DNA from: Hypomesus transpacificus
Taxonomy: Eukaryota; Chordata; Actinopteri; Osmeriformes; Osmeridae
Reading direction: 5' to 3'
NCBI RefSeq assembly: GCF_021917145.1
Contig: NC_061064.1
Location: forward strand, 326,785 to 390,784
Length of the DNA stretch: 64,000 bases
Position 1 is the first letter of the stretch, and each line of letters opens with the position of its first letter. Positions 1 to 10,241 of this stretch are shown here, piece by piece. The notes under the pieces were generated by a model. The model saw only the letters and a program-made list of their open reading frames with translations, had not been told where the DNA came from and searched no databases. Both the position numbers and the translations under genes were made by a program.

Positions 1-715
1 CGTCACTATCACAATTAAGCAGAAATGCTCAAAATGCATATTGTAAAAAAGCAGCAAGATTAAAGAGAAAACATAAAACATCAGCATAAATTAACATTGT
101 TCTTTAATAATGTCGTTTAATCGGTTATAAAGTCCAGAACAACCATGAAGACTACAAATGGTTTGCATGAGCTTTGGTCTGTGATGCAACTCGTTTTAAG
201 TGTTTCCGCTTTTATGTTCATAGACATTGACATTCAGTTTTGTGAGATTCTTTGTAACTGCCTTCAAATCATCTTATTGTTTAAAGCTCGAGGGCACCCC
301 CTGCTGCATGGTTTTATGAAGGAACATAAAGGTTTTTTTCAGTTTACAGTAAAATGCAAGTTCGTTCATCCCCATTAATAAGAAGGAGTATTTAAATAGC
401 CAAGCCTAAGTATTAGACTACGTTAAATATGTGTAGTAATGCACGTAGGCATTAACAGAAGCAGACGGTTGGAAAGGCTTATTTGCTATTAATTTATGAA
501 ATATTCCTTCATCTACATTCGTATTTTTGGTCCATCGCTGTAATTTGATGACCGTAAACATAGCCCTCACTAAACGTTGCAGGGTCGGAACCTAAATTCA
601 TGTTCGCCTTGTACCCTTTCGGAGACCATTACAGGCACACTGCAACGTGCAATCTTGTTGTTGTTAGCTACAGAGCTAGCTACTATTATTACAAACTAGC
701 GCTACCTTTTCTGCT
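1..715. other. Upstream flank of wdr74, no gene recognised
   Basis: AT-rich sequence ending at the wdr74 start codon. A 77-codon open frame at 145-378 has no recognisable domain and ordinary non-coding composition. The last 100 bases must hold the wdr74 5' UTR and promoter, but no TATA box or other clear core element is visible. Confidence 0.4.
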
Positions 716-3048
716 ATGGCAGACAGAAGTCAAGTGTGTTCAATATGGGTGGGATCGGAAACAGGGATTCTGAAAGGTAAAACAACGTATTCTTCCAGAA
801 ATTCTGTGTTAATTTTGTAGCAAGACATAACGGCTAACAGATGTTACACGTGGGTTGCCTACAGAGTTCGTATTGACGCTGGACTTTTTAACAAACTACA
901 TGTTTTTAACAAACGACATGTTTTTAACTTAACTAGCTAGATAAGTCGAGCAGTCTAATGTAAACTAGGGGCCCATTGTATGCAATTAGCTTGTTACCCC
1001 TTCTAATGACACTGGCAACAGGATTACATACACTATATAGCGTTTTTCTTCTACAGGTGTCAGCCTATCCAAAAAACAGGCTTTCAATTTCTGTGAGATG
1101 AGTTGTCTGAGCCGAGACCAGGAGGTGTGCGCGCTGTGCTGGGGTGACCAACACGAGACCGAGGTGCGTGCGTGTGTGTATGTGTGTGAATGTGAACACC
1201 TGCTGCTCAGTAGTCAGAGCTTGCTGTTAAAACCAAACCAAAGTGGATGACGGACACAATCTAAGTGAACGGGAGATGAGTGGTGAGCCCAGTCCTCATA
1301 CCACCCCCTCCCGCCTGTCTCCTCCAGGTCTTGGTGGGCTCGGTAAATGGTACGGTGAAAACGTTCAGCACTGAGAAAGGAATCTTCACTGAGACGAGGC
1401 AGTGCGGGGACATCGGCCAGGGAAAGTTCACAGGACTTGCTGTGACAGACAGGTATGGGCAAGTGACACTCCAGTGTAGGTCTAGGTCTTAAAGGGTCTC
1501 ATTCAATGGTAGAGCATGGGGATGGGTATAGCTCAGTGGTAGACCATGGGGATGGGTATAGCTCAGTGGTAGATCATGGGGATGGGTATAGCTCAGTGGT
1601 AGACCATGGGGATGGGTATAGCTCAGTGGTAGAGCATGGGGATGGGTATAGCTCAGTGGTAGACCATGGGGATGGGTATAGCTCAGTGGTAGATCATGGG
1701 GATGGGTATAGCTCAGTGGTAGATCATGGTAATGCGGTATACTGAGTATGGTACTGTGAGGTGTGGTATGTATATCTGTTAATGAAAAGGATTAGTGGTT
1801 AAACTCTTGTCTGTCCGCGCAGTTCTCTGATCACGTGTGTGGAGTCGGGACTGCTGCGGGTGTGGAAGGAAGGAAGCACCGACACAGTGAGTGACTGACT
1901 GTGTCACATCAATTACAATCCTTCTTCACCTTTGGATCTAGTTAAGGTTCCACCTGGTGCTCTGTATCCAGGTAGAAATCAACGCCGGGAAGAACGTGTG
2001 TCGGATGCGTCAGAACCCTTCACAGCGCCACCAGGTGGCCACGGGGGGGAAGGATAATGGCCTGAAGGTGTGGGACTTGGAGAGACCTGACGCAGCCATA
2101 TTCACCTCCAAAAATGTGAGCCTTCGTACCAACTCCTCAGGCATCACCTGTTTGTCTTCTTCTTTGTTTGATTAGCCCCCTGACATATTGTGTTTTGTCA
2201 CGTGAGCCACTATTCTGCGTTGTCTGCGTTTTGTTTTAGAAGAAGTCATGTTTTCTTCGCAGCCTGACTGTCTGTGATAGTTGTTAAAGTTGTGTGTTTT
2301 ACATGTCAGGTGCGTAATGACTGGCTGGACTTACGAGTTCCGGAATGGGTCAGAGACATGGCTTTCATTCCAAACTCTGACAAGATTGTCACCTGCACAG
2401 GTCACCACCAGGTTGGTACTTATCACTCTTTTTCTTTTCCCTCTCTGTCTCTGCCTCTCTCTTTATTTCTATCTCTTGGTCTCTCTTTCATTCATCAAAT
2501 GGTAGTCTAATCAGTGGTTCCAAACCCTGGTCCTCAGGGCACCCTGTCCTGCATGTTTGAGATGTTTCCCTGCTCCAACACACCTGATTCAAATGAATGG
2601 TTATAAGCAGGCTTCTGCAGAGCTTGATAACGACCCATTTCTGTGCGCTAGGTGCGAGTGTACGACCCGTCCTCCCCTCGGAGGCGTCCAGTCCTGGAGG
2701 CTCAGTTTGGGGAGTACCCTCTCACTGCCCTGTCCCTGCCCGCCAACCAGGACAGTGTTGTGGTGGGCAACACACAGGGGCATATAGCCATTCTGGATCT
2801 GCGGAAAGGTGAATGAAGGCAACACGATTATGTCTGCTGCTTAGGGAGGGAGGGGGGGGGGGGGGGGCATTTACTTCATGTTATGTTGTTAAGTTAGTGG
2901 TTTTATGTTTGTTTTTATTTTACCCCCAGTTATTTTTTAGTGTGCACCACATCTAATGTGAACATTTCCTTAAAAGATAAACATATTTTTGCTGTTGTTC
3001 AGGGTTCCTACTAGTGCATCTAGACTCTGTCTGTGTGTGTGTGTGTGT

Positions 3049-3093
<45 letters not shown>

Positions 3094-4069
3094 TCTGCGT
3101 TTGACTCCCAGACTATAATGTGTTTTTGTTGTGTAACCCCCCTCCCACTCCCCGCCCTCTCCCCCCTCCATGCGCTGCAGGGCTGGTGCGTAGGTGTCTG
3201 AAGGGGCTGGCAGGGGGGGTGCGGGGGCTGCAGTGCCACCCCTCCCTCCCTCTGGTGGCTTCCTGCGGTTTGGATCGCTTTCTACGGGTACACAGCCTGG
3301 AGGATAGTTCTCTACAACACAAGGTACACACACACACTCACTCTCACTTACATGCACACACACACACACACCCACTGAAAGAGCTCATTCAAGCACACTT
3401 GAAGTAAAGAAAGCGAAGGGGCCTTAGAAATGCCACCTACTCAGCTGTTGTTTATAATTATGTGCTGTGATAAGTGGTTCTCACCTCCTCCATCTCGTCC
3501 GCAGGTGTATCTGAAGTCACGACTCAACTGTGTGCTCCTGTCCAGCCGAGATCTCGAGGTACGGGAGTCAGATTCAGACTGGGAATCAGGCTCTTAGGAG
3601 TCGGTTTATTTTTAACATTCCATTTTAAGCTTCAATGTAAAAAAGGGTTTAGAGTTTAGACAATACTGTATGTAGTCCCCCAGGCTGTGCTCTGGGCTGC
3701 ACGCATGATAAATATAATTAACGTGCCAAGTGTGATATTACTAATGTGTAGTAATGATCACTGATTACAAAGCGATTGAAATAGCTTCTGTTTTGTGTTC
3801 TCCAGCTGGGGGGCTCTGGAGAGCCAGGTGATGTGGAGGAGGTGAAGGAGGAGGCTGAGGACGAGGAGGTGTGGAACGCCATGGAGAAGGTTCAGGAGAA
3901 GCCAGAGAAGAGGAAAGGAGAGGAGATGGAGACTGCCGAATGTGTGGAAAAGATTACCAAGAAGAAAAGTGTAGAGAAGATTACCAAGAAGAAAAGTGTT
4001 GAGACGATTACCAAGAAGAAAAGTGTAGAGAAGATTAACAAGAAGAAAAGAAAAGTGGTCCAGAAGTGA
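716..4069 (+). CDS. wdr74: WD repeat-containing protein 74 (ribosome biogenesis factor)
   Basis: Spliced CDS: 716-776, 1057-1163, 1328-1452, 1823-1886, 1972-2115, 2310-2411, 2652-2808, 3181-3323, 3505-3558, 3806-4069. All junctions are GT-AG and phases are continuous, giving 406 aa (human about 385). The N-terminus reads WVGSETGILKG, the WDR74 signature, and WD-type blades follow (for example NGLKVWDLERPDA in exon 5 and CGLDRFLRVHSLE in exon 8). In other eukaryotes WDR74 (yeast Nsa1) is a nucleolar seven-blade propeller needed for 60S pre-ribosome maturation, with links to the AAA ATPase NVL2 and the exosome helicase MTR4. The last exon encodes an acidic stretch, then four near-identical nine-residue lysine-rich units (KITKKKSVE type, 3945-4050), then a basic end, consistent with a nuclear or nucleolar targeting tail. 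Intron 3 carries a tRNA-Cys-like minisatellite. Identity is firm; the exact ends of small exons are by eye. Confidence 0.93.
1508..1731 (+). repeat. 30-bp minisatellite derived from the 5' half of tRNA-Cys
   Basis: About 7.4 copies of a 30-bp unit lie in wdr74 intron 3. Each unit contains GGGTATAGCTCAGTGGTAGA, which matches the 5' end (acceptor strand, D-arm, A-box) of vertebrate tRNA-Cys. No B-box is present. One variable base (agaGcat, agaCcat, agaTcat) runs g,c,t,c,g,c,t,t across units, suggesting a 120-bp higher-order period. Confidence 0.9.
2512..2640. repeat. Interspersed repeat fragment (teleost MITE-like)
   Basis: The segment containing 'ctgctccaacacacctgatt' in wdr74 intron 6 looks like a high-copy fish repeat recognised from general experience. 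No terminal inverted repeats were resolved and no second copy was noticed in this window. Confidence 0.45.
3031..3090. repeat. (GT)n microsatellite
   Basis: Nearly uninterrupted GT dinucleotides in wdr74 intron 7, about 90 bases before the exon 8 acceptor. Confidence 0.9.
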
Positions 4070-4204
4070 CAGAGCATGGAGAAAGAGAGGACTGTGATCT
4101 CTGAGACAGGGGATTAAGATATGAACGTGTGCTTAACAATGATTATTCTTTACATGCGACACATTGTATTGCTATCAACTTAGTTTGCTCATTTAACTAT
4201 CTTC

Positions 4205-4210
4205 ATTAAA
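4205..4210 (+). terminator. wdr74 candidate poly(A) signal
   Basis: ATTAAA 136 bases after the wdr74 stop codon, in AT-rich 3' UTR. A canonical AATAAA also occurs further down at about 5069, so the 3' end may be heterogeneous. Confidence 0.45.
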
Positions 4211-5526
4211 TATTTGATCCATACAAGACTTTGTTTTCCAAAGATAAAATGTATGTAATCTGATATGTTCACAAAAGTTACTTTGTATTGAATGTGATAT
4301 TATGTAATGTTGAGAAGTGTATTAGCAACAACATTATAAAATACTGATATTCTATTTTATACAAGTTGTTTTGTTTCTTTCTTTAAGCCACAGTTATTTC
4401 GACCCTGACCGAGTTGGCAAAATGCTTCAGTCAGATTCTATTATTAGTCATTTCTGTTAGCGTGTGTGCGTAAAATGAAAGTTTTTTTTGTTTTCATAAT
4501 TAACATTTTTTACTTCTTTGTTTTGCTGCCCTCTACTGAAGATTGGATATTAATCTATCTGATAATATTATGGATGTATTAATGCAAATAACCACTGACA
4601 ATGGTTGGCAGCATTATACAGTTTATAAAAAGTCATCTATACAGTATAGAGAAAGTAAGAATGTGTTGTTCTAAGCCAAGCTATTTGATCATGTTTGATT
4701 ACATTTTGCCAAGTATTACTGTCCGGTGCCATTTCAAGCAATGTCAACTGAATTAGCGTTTCATACGGTGGTGATGAGACCGAACTGCTCAGATTCAGGG
4801 GTAGCGTGTGATGGGTGTGTCCCAGACATTACCGTAGATGATGTCATACCTGCCTGTGCTTGGCTTTCGAGAGAAAATGGACTCTGCACACTGAAACACA
4901 CCTTCCCTTGACCGGTTGAGATAAGAAAGAGTTTGTATGGGCGAGGATGCAGAAGACTCAAGTCTTTATTTCATGAACTGAAAGTGACTTCTACCGTATG
5001 TGGGATTTTACTGTTGTTACTGTAAAGAAAAAGCAACGTCCGTCAACCCACTCTCAACATATTGAAACAATAAACATTTAGAAAATGCTAAGGTTTTCAT
5101 TTGATGTTGATGTGAGAGGTGATGATTCGTTGCAGAGGACGTGTTGGTGGATTTGTACCTTGTCCTTACGCCTCAGAACTCAACTGGTTAAGCTCAGGGG
5201 CAGACAGTGTTTTGCTGTAAGAGCTTAGCTAAGGTCAGGAGCAGGGTCCTGTGCAAGGCCCCCCACAACCACACCACTCAATGGTATTAGATGTCACTGT
5301 AATGATTCAAACCTTGTACCTGTTAACCCTGATTTTCAGCAATCATTTACACACACACATTAAAAGGCATTTTTATTATACTCTAATAAACGTATTTGTT
5401 CAGTGTTGAAAGTCCAGCGTCTTGATCTTACTCTTGCACTATTGCCTTCTGCCTTATCTCACTAAATTTCATCTTTGCTTATTCCAGTAATAAGGACCCT
5501 GTGACTGATAGAGATAGTGTATGCAC

Positions 5527-5530
<4 letters not shown>
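4211..5530. other. Intergenic, nothing recognised
   Basis: AT-rich sequence between the wdr74 3' end and the CA/GT microsatellite. Short open frames (for example 4726-4911) lack domains or splice context. No RNA gene was recognised. Confidence 0.4.
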
Positions 5531-5593
<63 letters not shown>

Positions 5594-5606
5594 TGTGTGT
5601 GTGTGT
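5531..5606. repeat. (GT)n microsatellite
   Basis: About 38 GT units with a single 'at' interruption, in the wdr74 to miR-194/192 intergenic region. Confidence 0.95.
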
Positions 5607-5805
5607 ACATGTGTAAGGGAGTGTAGGGTTCAAGGTAATAATCACCTTTATAAGCTGTTACACAGATCACGTGCAAACACTGTACTTTTCTGTAATACGG
5701 TAATTTCATTACCGTTTATGCATGAGAATCTTAATAAATTGACTTCACTTGGTTCACAGTTCAAGAGAGCGGTGTCCAGCCCCTTACACTAAGCACACTG
5801 CATGG

Positions 5806-5997
5806 ACTCAGATGGCTGAGTGGTGAGGGAGTCGGGCTGGTAATCAGAAGGTTGTCGGATCGATTCCCCGCCGTGCCAAATGATGTTGTGTCCTTGGGCA
5901 AGGCACTTCACCCTACTTGTCTCGGAGGGGAATGTCCCTGTACTTACTGTAAGTCGCTCTGGATAAGAGCAACTGCTAAATTACTAAATGTAAATGC
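5806..5997 (+). repeat. tRNA-derived SINE, family A
   Basis: Head with a tRNA-like A-box (TGGCTGAGTGG) and B-box (GGATCGATTCC), a body with 'tccttgggcaaggcacttca', and the 3' tail 'aagtcgctctggataagagc' followed by a ctaaatg motif. Four related copies occur in the window (28006, 32672, 49171, 59971). Confidence 0.85.
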
Positions 5998-6298
5998 ATG
6001 GCTGTGATGACAAATCACTACTTATGATGAGTCAGGGTTGACCCTGTATGGGATATTTCAGGTGATTGAATCATTATCGAACGAAATGTGACAACAAATT
6101 ATAGGAAAGCACTTTTACAGCGAGTGGACCTTATAGCTGTCTACAGCTATGTTTTTTGTATGTTGACAGTATAGAACATTGATTCACCATTCATAGTTTT
6201 GTAAGGGAAGAAAGTGTTAGTGTTTCACCCTGGCCCTACCTTGTGTGTCAGTCAATGTGGAATCAGGATGTTGGATGGAGGGGCAGGGCGTTATGCCA

Positions 6299-6329
6299 GT
6301 TAAATATTGACTGGGAGTGAATGATTAAC
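6299..6329 (+). promoter_or_regulatory. Paired HNF1-like sites, candidate miR-194/192 promoter
   Basis: GTTAAATATTGAC at 6299-6311 and GTGAATGATTAAC at 6317-6329 resemble the HNF1 palindrome GTTAATNATTAAC with two and one mismatches. They lie just before a candidate first exon that ends at a strong donor (6587). Mammalian miR-194-2/192 is known to be driven by HNF1A in liver and gut, so the position makes biological sense. Binding is inferred. Confidence 0.5.
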
Positions 6330-6717
6330 CTTACTCTAACTCCAGATTACTTAAACTGGCAGCTCACCCTCTCTGCCATTGCGTTGCCGACAACAGCACC
6401 CTGAACTGGTTCTGCCTTCTAGACTCGTCTGTTCCCTTCATTGTCTTTCGTCGTCTCTTGTCTTGTCCTCTGTGTTTTCACATCTGTACCCTGGTACTGC
6501 TGCTCTCTGGCATGTCTTGTTCTTGCAAACGTCAAAAAGCCAACCCCTCCTAACTCTCCGCCCGCTGCCTGGGCCCTCGTCTGAAGGTGAGTACAGCTCC
6601 GCTAGCGTCCCTCTCCACCGCCGTCAGTGAAACTCCTGTTGTCGACCAGACCTCAGCTTCCAGCACGTTCTCTTCTTAAGTGTGCTGAAGAGCAACAGGA
6701 ACTGTGAAGATAATGTA

Positions 6718-6828
6718 GCCAGTTAGCAGACACTTTTATCCAAAGAGCCGTACAATAAAAAGGAGAAGTTGAACTTGCAACCACTTGATTGGCAGTCAAG
6801 TGCTCTAACCACTGAGCTGAACCCTCCT
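6718..6828 (-). repeat. tRNA-derived SINE, family C (antisense)
   Basis: On the minus strand: a tRNA head with CAGCTCAGTGGTTAGAGCAC and a tRNA-like arm, then the tail 'tttggataaaagtgtctgct'. The same head-tail layout is seen at 32108-32215. It lies in the putative pri-miRNA intron. Confidence 0.7.
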
Positions 6829-8163
6829 TTTCTAAACCTGATGTGATGTGGGTCTGTAAGAGCAGAGAAGGCTACAGCTAGGATTCATCAGACGAATGTG
6901 CAAACTAACATCAGTGCAGAAAAAGCGCTGTGAAAATTTAAGAGCGTTTGAGGTTTATACTGTTTCAAAAATATAAACGAGCATGAGTTTTCCTCAGTTT
7001 GGCCTGCACAACATGGTCACACAACTGCCATGCAATTGCTACTGAATGATACGTTTTAGCTGTTACCGCTCATCTGATTGCTACAAAGCACACTGAGAGG
7101 GTGGATTGTGTGTGTCTATGAAAGAGGGAGAAGGGAGGCAGATGGCTGGATAATATTGATTTAAAACAATTTGTATATATGATGTTCATTAGTGTTTGAA
7201 TTCCAATCAACAGGTTGGGTTGCTATGCAGTTTCTGTTATGTAGAACTATGAAGATTGATCATAGCAATGAAATGGGTTTATCAATAACCAAGGAAAACT
7301 TTTACCACTAGAATCAGGATTTTCCAAAAACAACATACAACAGTAGATGTTGGAATCAAAACTTTTTAGAAAATGCTGTTTAAGATAAAAAGGGTGATAA
7401 CAGCAGATTTTAGGGACCACATCACCCCCCTTTTTAAATGGCTTTATTGTTTACAAGATATGGAGGAGATGGAAAGAGGTTTATTACCGGGCAAAGTCTT
7501 CAGAGATACCAGAGGTATACTTAGTACAGCGTGATCGTGTCATGTCGAATAAAAAGCAATGAATAACAGACTCACAGACTATGAGGGACAATGCATATGA
7601 AAACCGAATGCAACCGAGTTGGAGAAAAAGGAACATAATGGTTAACCAACTAGACACACCCAATGTGTGTTCATTCTCTGCTAAGCACCCTTGTGTTGAC
7701 AACCACCATAAAAACTGTGTTATCTAGACAGGCCTTGGCCCTTTGGTCGTTCTGTTGGAAGATTGTGTGCTACAATGGCTTCTATGGCCAACCATAAAGA
7801 TGGGAGTAGGGAGGGGACGGGTCAAAGTCAATTGCGGTAGCTGGCAACTCACATGTCCCAAATGACAGCCACTGGGTCAGAATCCTAACTTAACCTCATC
7901 ATTCCAATGTTGTGACTCATTTGTGTGTCCTGTTTTTTTTGTTTGTTGTATCCCCCAGGTAAAGATCATTGTATGACCTCATGCCACCACCTGAAACAAC
8001 AGAATAGTATTCTTTCACCAAAGAGGCAACACAACACTATTTGCCTGGCACATGCAAAATATATTTTGTCTGTTTGCGGCAGTCTGTGTGTGCACGTACT
8101 CATGGATACAGTGCTGTTAGTTGCCTGTAGGAGGCAGAGTTAGCTGTGAGGCACAGGTGACAA

Positions 8164-8248
8164 ACTGGTGCTCTCTGGGTGTAACAGCAACTCCATGTGG
8201 AAGATTTCTCTGTTCCAGTGGAGATGCTGTTACCTGCAGAGGGTCAAC
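8164..8248 (+). ncRNA. mir194: miR-194 hairpin
   Basis: The 5' arm at 8180-8201 equals vertebrate miR-194-5p over all 22 bases (begins TGTAACAGCAACTCC). The 3' arm around 8215-8236 (CCAGTGGAGATGCTGTTACC) matches the known miR-194-3p and pairs with the 5' arm across a short loop. Basal stem bases ctctctgg and ctgcagag extend the hairpin. It lies about 350 bases upstream of miR-192 on the same strand, the same transcript order as human MIR194-2/MIR192, which also sits beside EHD1. In vertebrates these are liver, intestine and kidney miRNAs. Confidence 0.95.
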
Positions 8249-8501
8249 ACAAGCCACTGACTTTTACCCTTGTTTTTGTGTAATTTTTTAATGAAAAACA
8301 CCTCCTGTTTATTCAGCTCATTAACGTATTTTCTCAAGTTTCTGTGTCATATTTTAGAGAAATTGTATTGAGAACAGTTGACCTACGTTTACAGTAGTTA
8401 TTATTTCACACATCACAATTTGTGTTTCTCAACAACAACAAAAAATGAGTGTATGTTACGGAAATGTTTGTTAAGTGTGTCGAATGGTGCTGCAGCTAAC
8501 T

Positions 8502-8565
8502 GAGAGCTCAGGGGCGCAGGGTGATGACCTATGAGAGCTCAGGGGCGCAGGGTGATGACCTATGA
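8502..8565 (+). repeat. 31-bp tandem duplication covering the miR-192 5' arm
   Basis: The 33-base string starting GAGAGCTCAGGGGCGCAGGG occurs at 8502-8534 and 8533-8565. It includes the 5' basal flank and the first 11 bases of mature miR-192 (ATGACCTATGA). The second copy belongs to the complete hairpin; the first stops after the seed region. Confidence 0.95.
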
Positions 8566-8630
8566 ATTGACAGCCAGTGTTAGAAAACCAACTGCCTGTC
8601 AGTTCTGTAGGCCACTGCCGTGTCTGTCCC
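8540..8630 (+). ncRNA. mir192: miR-192 hairpin
   Basis: The mature 5p at 8555-8575 (ATGACCTATGAATTGACAGC plus C) matches fish miR-192 base for base; the human form differs at the first base and miR-215 near the 3' end. The 3' arm at about 8592-8614 (CTGCCTGTCAGTTCTGTAGG region) pairs with it across an 'agtgttagaaaacca' loop. The flanks 'gcaggg' and 'ccactgccg' are placed to form the lower stem. The upstream 31-bp tandem duplication brings a second partial 5' arm right next to the Drosha cut region. Confidence 0.95.
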
Positions 8631-8775
8631 ACTGAACACACACAGCCAACCAATAGTCACATTCCTGTTACAGTAAATGAATGATCAAGGTGTTGAAATG
8701 ACCGAGAATCTGTTCACATTGTCCATGTAAAATATGATAAGAAAATGAATTGAATAAATAAATGAAGAATATATG

Positions 8776-10000
8776 AAACGATAATTGTTGATTTAATGTG
8801 TCTTATGTGCTTCTCATATCTTTCTTAGTTCACATTTTAATGTAAATGAAGATGCAATTCATTGTTGTATACAAATACTAGCACTAACTGGACTACTTAT
8901 GCACAAGACATTGATTGATAGCTGTTTTTATCAGTTGTCTGTTGAGTTGTTTTTTGTCACTTAATTTAAGTATCTATAGTATAATTGAGTCCAGAAAAAT
9001 GTTGGTTTTGTAACAGAAACCAAACAAGAAGCAGCAATGGTGAGAATCATTGAACTATCATTGGGGCTACATATTGTTTCACTGTCCTTATCCTACCCCA
9101 TCTTCCTGTGTTAACTGTGATTTAGAAGAAATCATTAGTATGCACAGGTAATATCCCCACTTTCTACAGACATCTTACTTTCAGTTTCACATTGACGTTG
9201 ATTGAAGGATGATTACCAGAGGTCAGTGTCACATTACACCAAGTCCCTCCCATACCGATCACTCCTCAACCTTTTTACATACTACCTTATAATTTTTTAT
9301 AAAAACGTTTTGGAAACCAATAAGTGAAACTAAAAATGACCTTGGTTTCCCAGAGCTTATTATCTCATGTTTAAATAGCATTTTTAGCCGTGGGACGCAG
9401 ACCACGCTTTTTTCTTATATATTTCCTTACAAATGTATTTCTTAACGTGCACAGGCTACTACAGTATCAAACCAGTAACGAGGGGGCTTTTATTGTCTAA
9501 CCAAACCCTCAAAAGCTCTGGAAAAAAATTACAATTTATCTAGATCCAATGCCCTCAAGGTACATCTAATCTGACACTGGTTAAAATAGTCCAAAGGGGA
9601 ATGAGATTTGATCTAACCGTAAACTTGCAAATATTTAAAGACCATGTATTTCAAACGGTTAAAAGATATACATTATTACACCCATATACATTATTACCCT
9701 TTCCCGTATTTCATATTCATAACGTACTTGCCATTCTTCTGACAGATTGGATCTTGTCGCCATCTGACGGCAAAACCATGTAGAGGGGAGGGATGCGAGA
9801 AGCTTGAGGAGGTGGTGTCAATCCGCTGTAAAAAATTCCCCTACCTTCCCCAGCCTGCTTTTTTAAGGAGCCAAGGAGATTGTAGTTGTTTAGACTCTTC
9901 TGTAACGTTATCTAAACTTCCACATTTCTTACAAGACGCGTATAGCTAGGCTGTCCATTGCTATATAGTAATAAGCCTGTGAAATTCTTGTCAATTCCAG
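8776..10000. other. Intergenic between miR-192 and ehd1, nothing recognised
   Basis: Very AT-rich sequence with no splice-supported open frame and no repeat family recognised. The final part approaches the ehd1 promoter and 5' UTR; no TATA box or CpG-dense island is obvious. Confidence 0.35.
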
Positions 10001-10241
10001 TTCAAGAACACGTTGTCAGTTATCTCTGAATGGAACAGTGAGCTTTCGAAGCCACTTAAACCGTTAGCGTAGCTAGCTGAATCCAACAGACTTCAAGACT
10101 TGTCAGTGCAGAGCGACGTCTAGAAACTAGATATTTGGCGACAACGGACTGCAGGAGAGATAGCTATAGATAGCTGTTAACCTATACCAACGATTTGGCT
10201 TAAGTTTATTCTACAAGACAGGTTCTGCAAATTTGGAAGTC

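Larger units (their letters stand above)
6360..8775 (+). ncRNA. Candidate two-exon primary transcript of miR-194/miR-192
   Basis: Inferred gene model. Exon 1 is about 6360-6586, ending CTGAAG before GTGAGT. The intron is 6587-7958, with a polypyrimidine tract and CAG acceptor at 7956-7958. Exon 2 runs 7959 to about 8775, holds both miRNA hairpins and ends with AATAAA at 8753-8758. Two HNF1-like sites lie just upstream. An 83-codon frame at 6379-6630 overlaps exon 1 but reads through the donor and has no recognisable domain, so I treat the transcript as non-coding. The start is approximate because no TATA box is seen. The miRNAs are certain; the exon structure is a prediction. Confidence 0.5.

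Noticed and set aside
1506-1745. 79-codon frame of repeated HGDGYSSVV units
   Set aside because: The minisatellite unit is 30 bp (a multiple of three), so any stop-free frame repeats; it lies inside an intron of wdr74.
5115-5185. Possible C/D-box snoRNA (GTGATGA motif), looked for because mammalian WDR74 neighbours a snoRNA host gene
   Set aside because: No proper D box or terminal stem; chance motif.
6379-6630. 83-codon frame in the candidate pri-miRNA first exon
   Set aside because: Runs through the strong donor at 6587 and shows no domain; not enough to call a protein.
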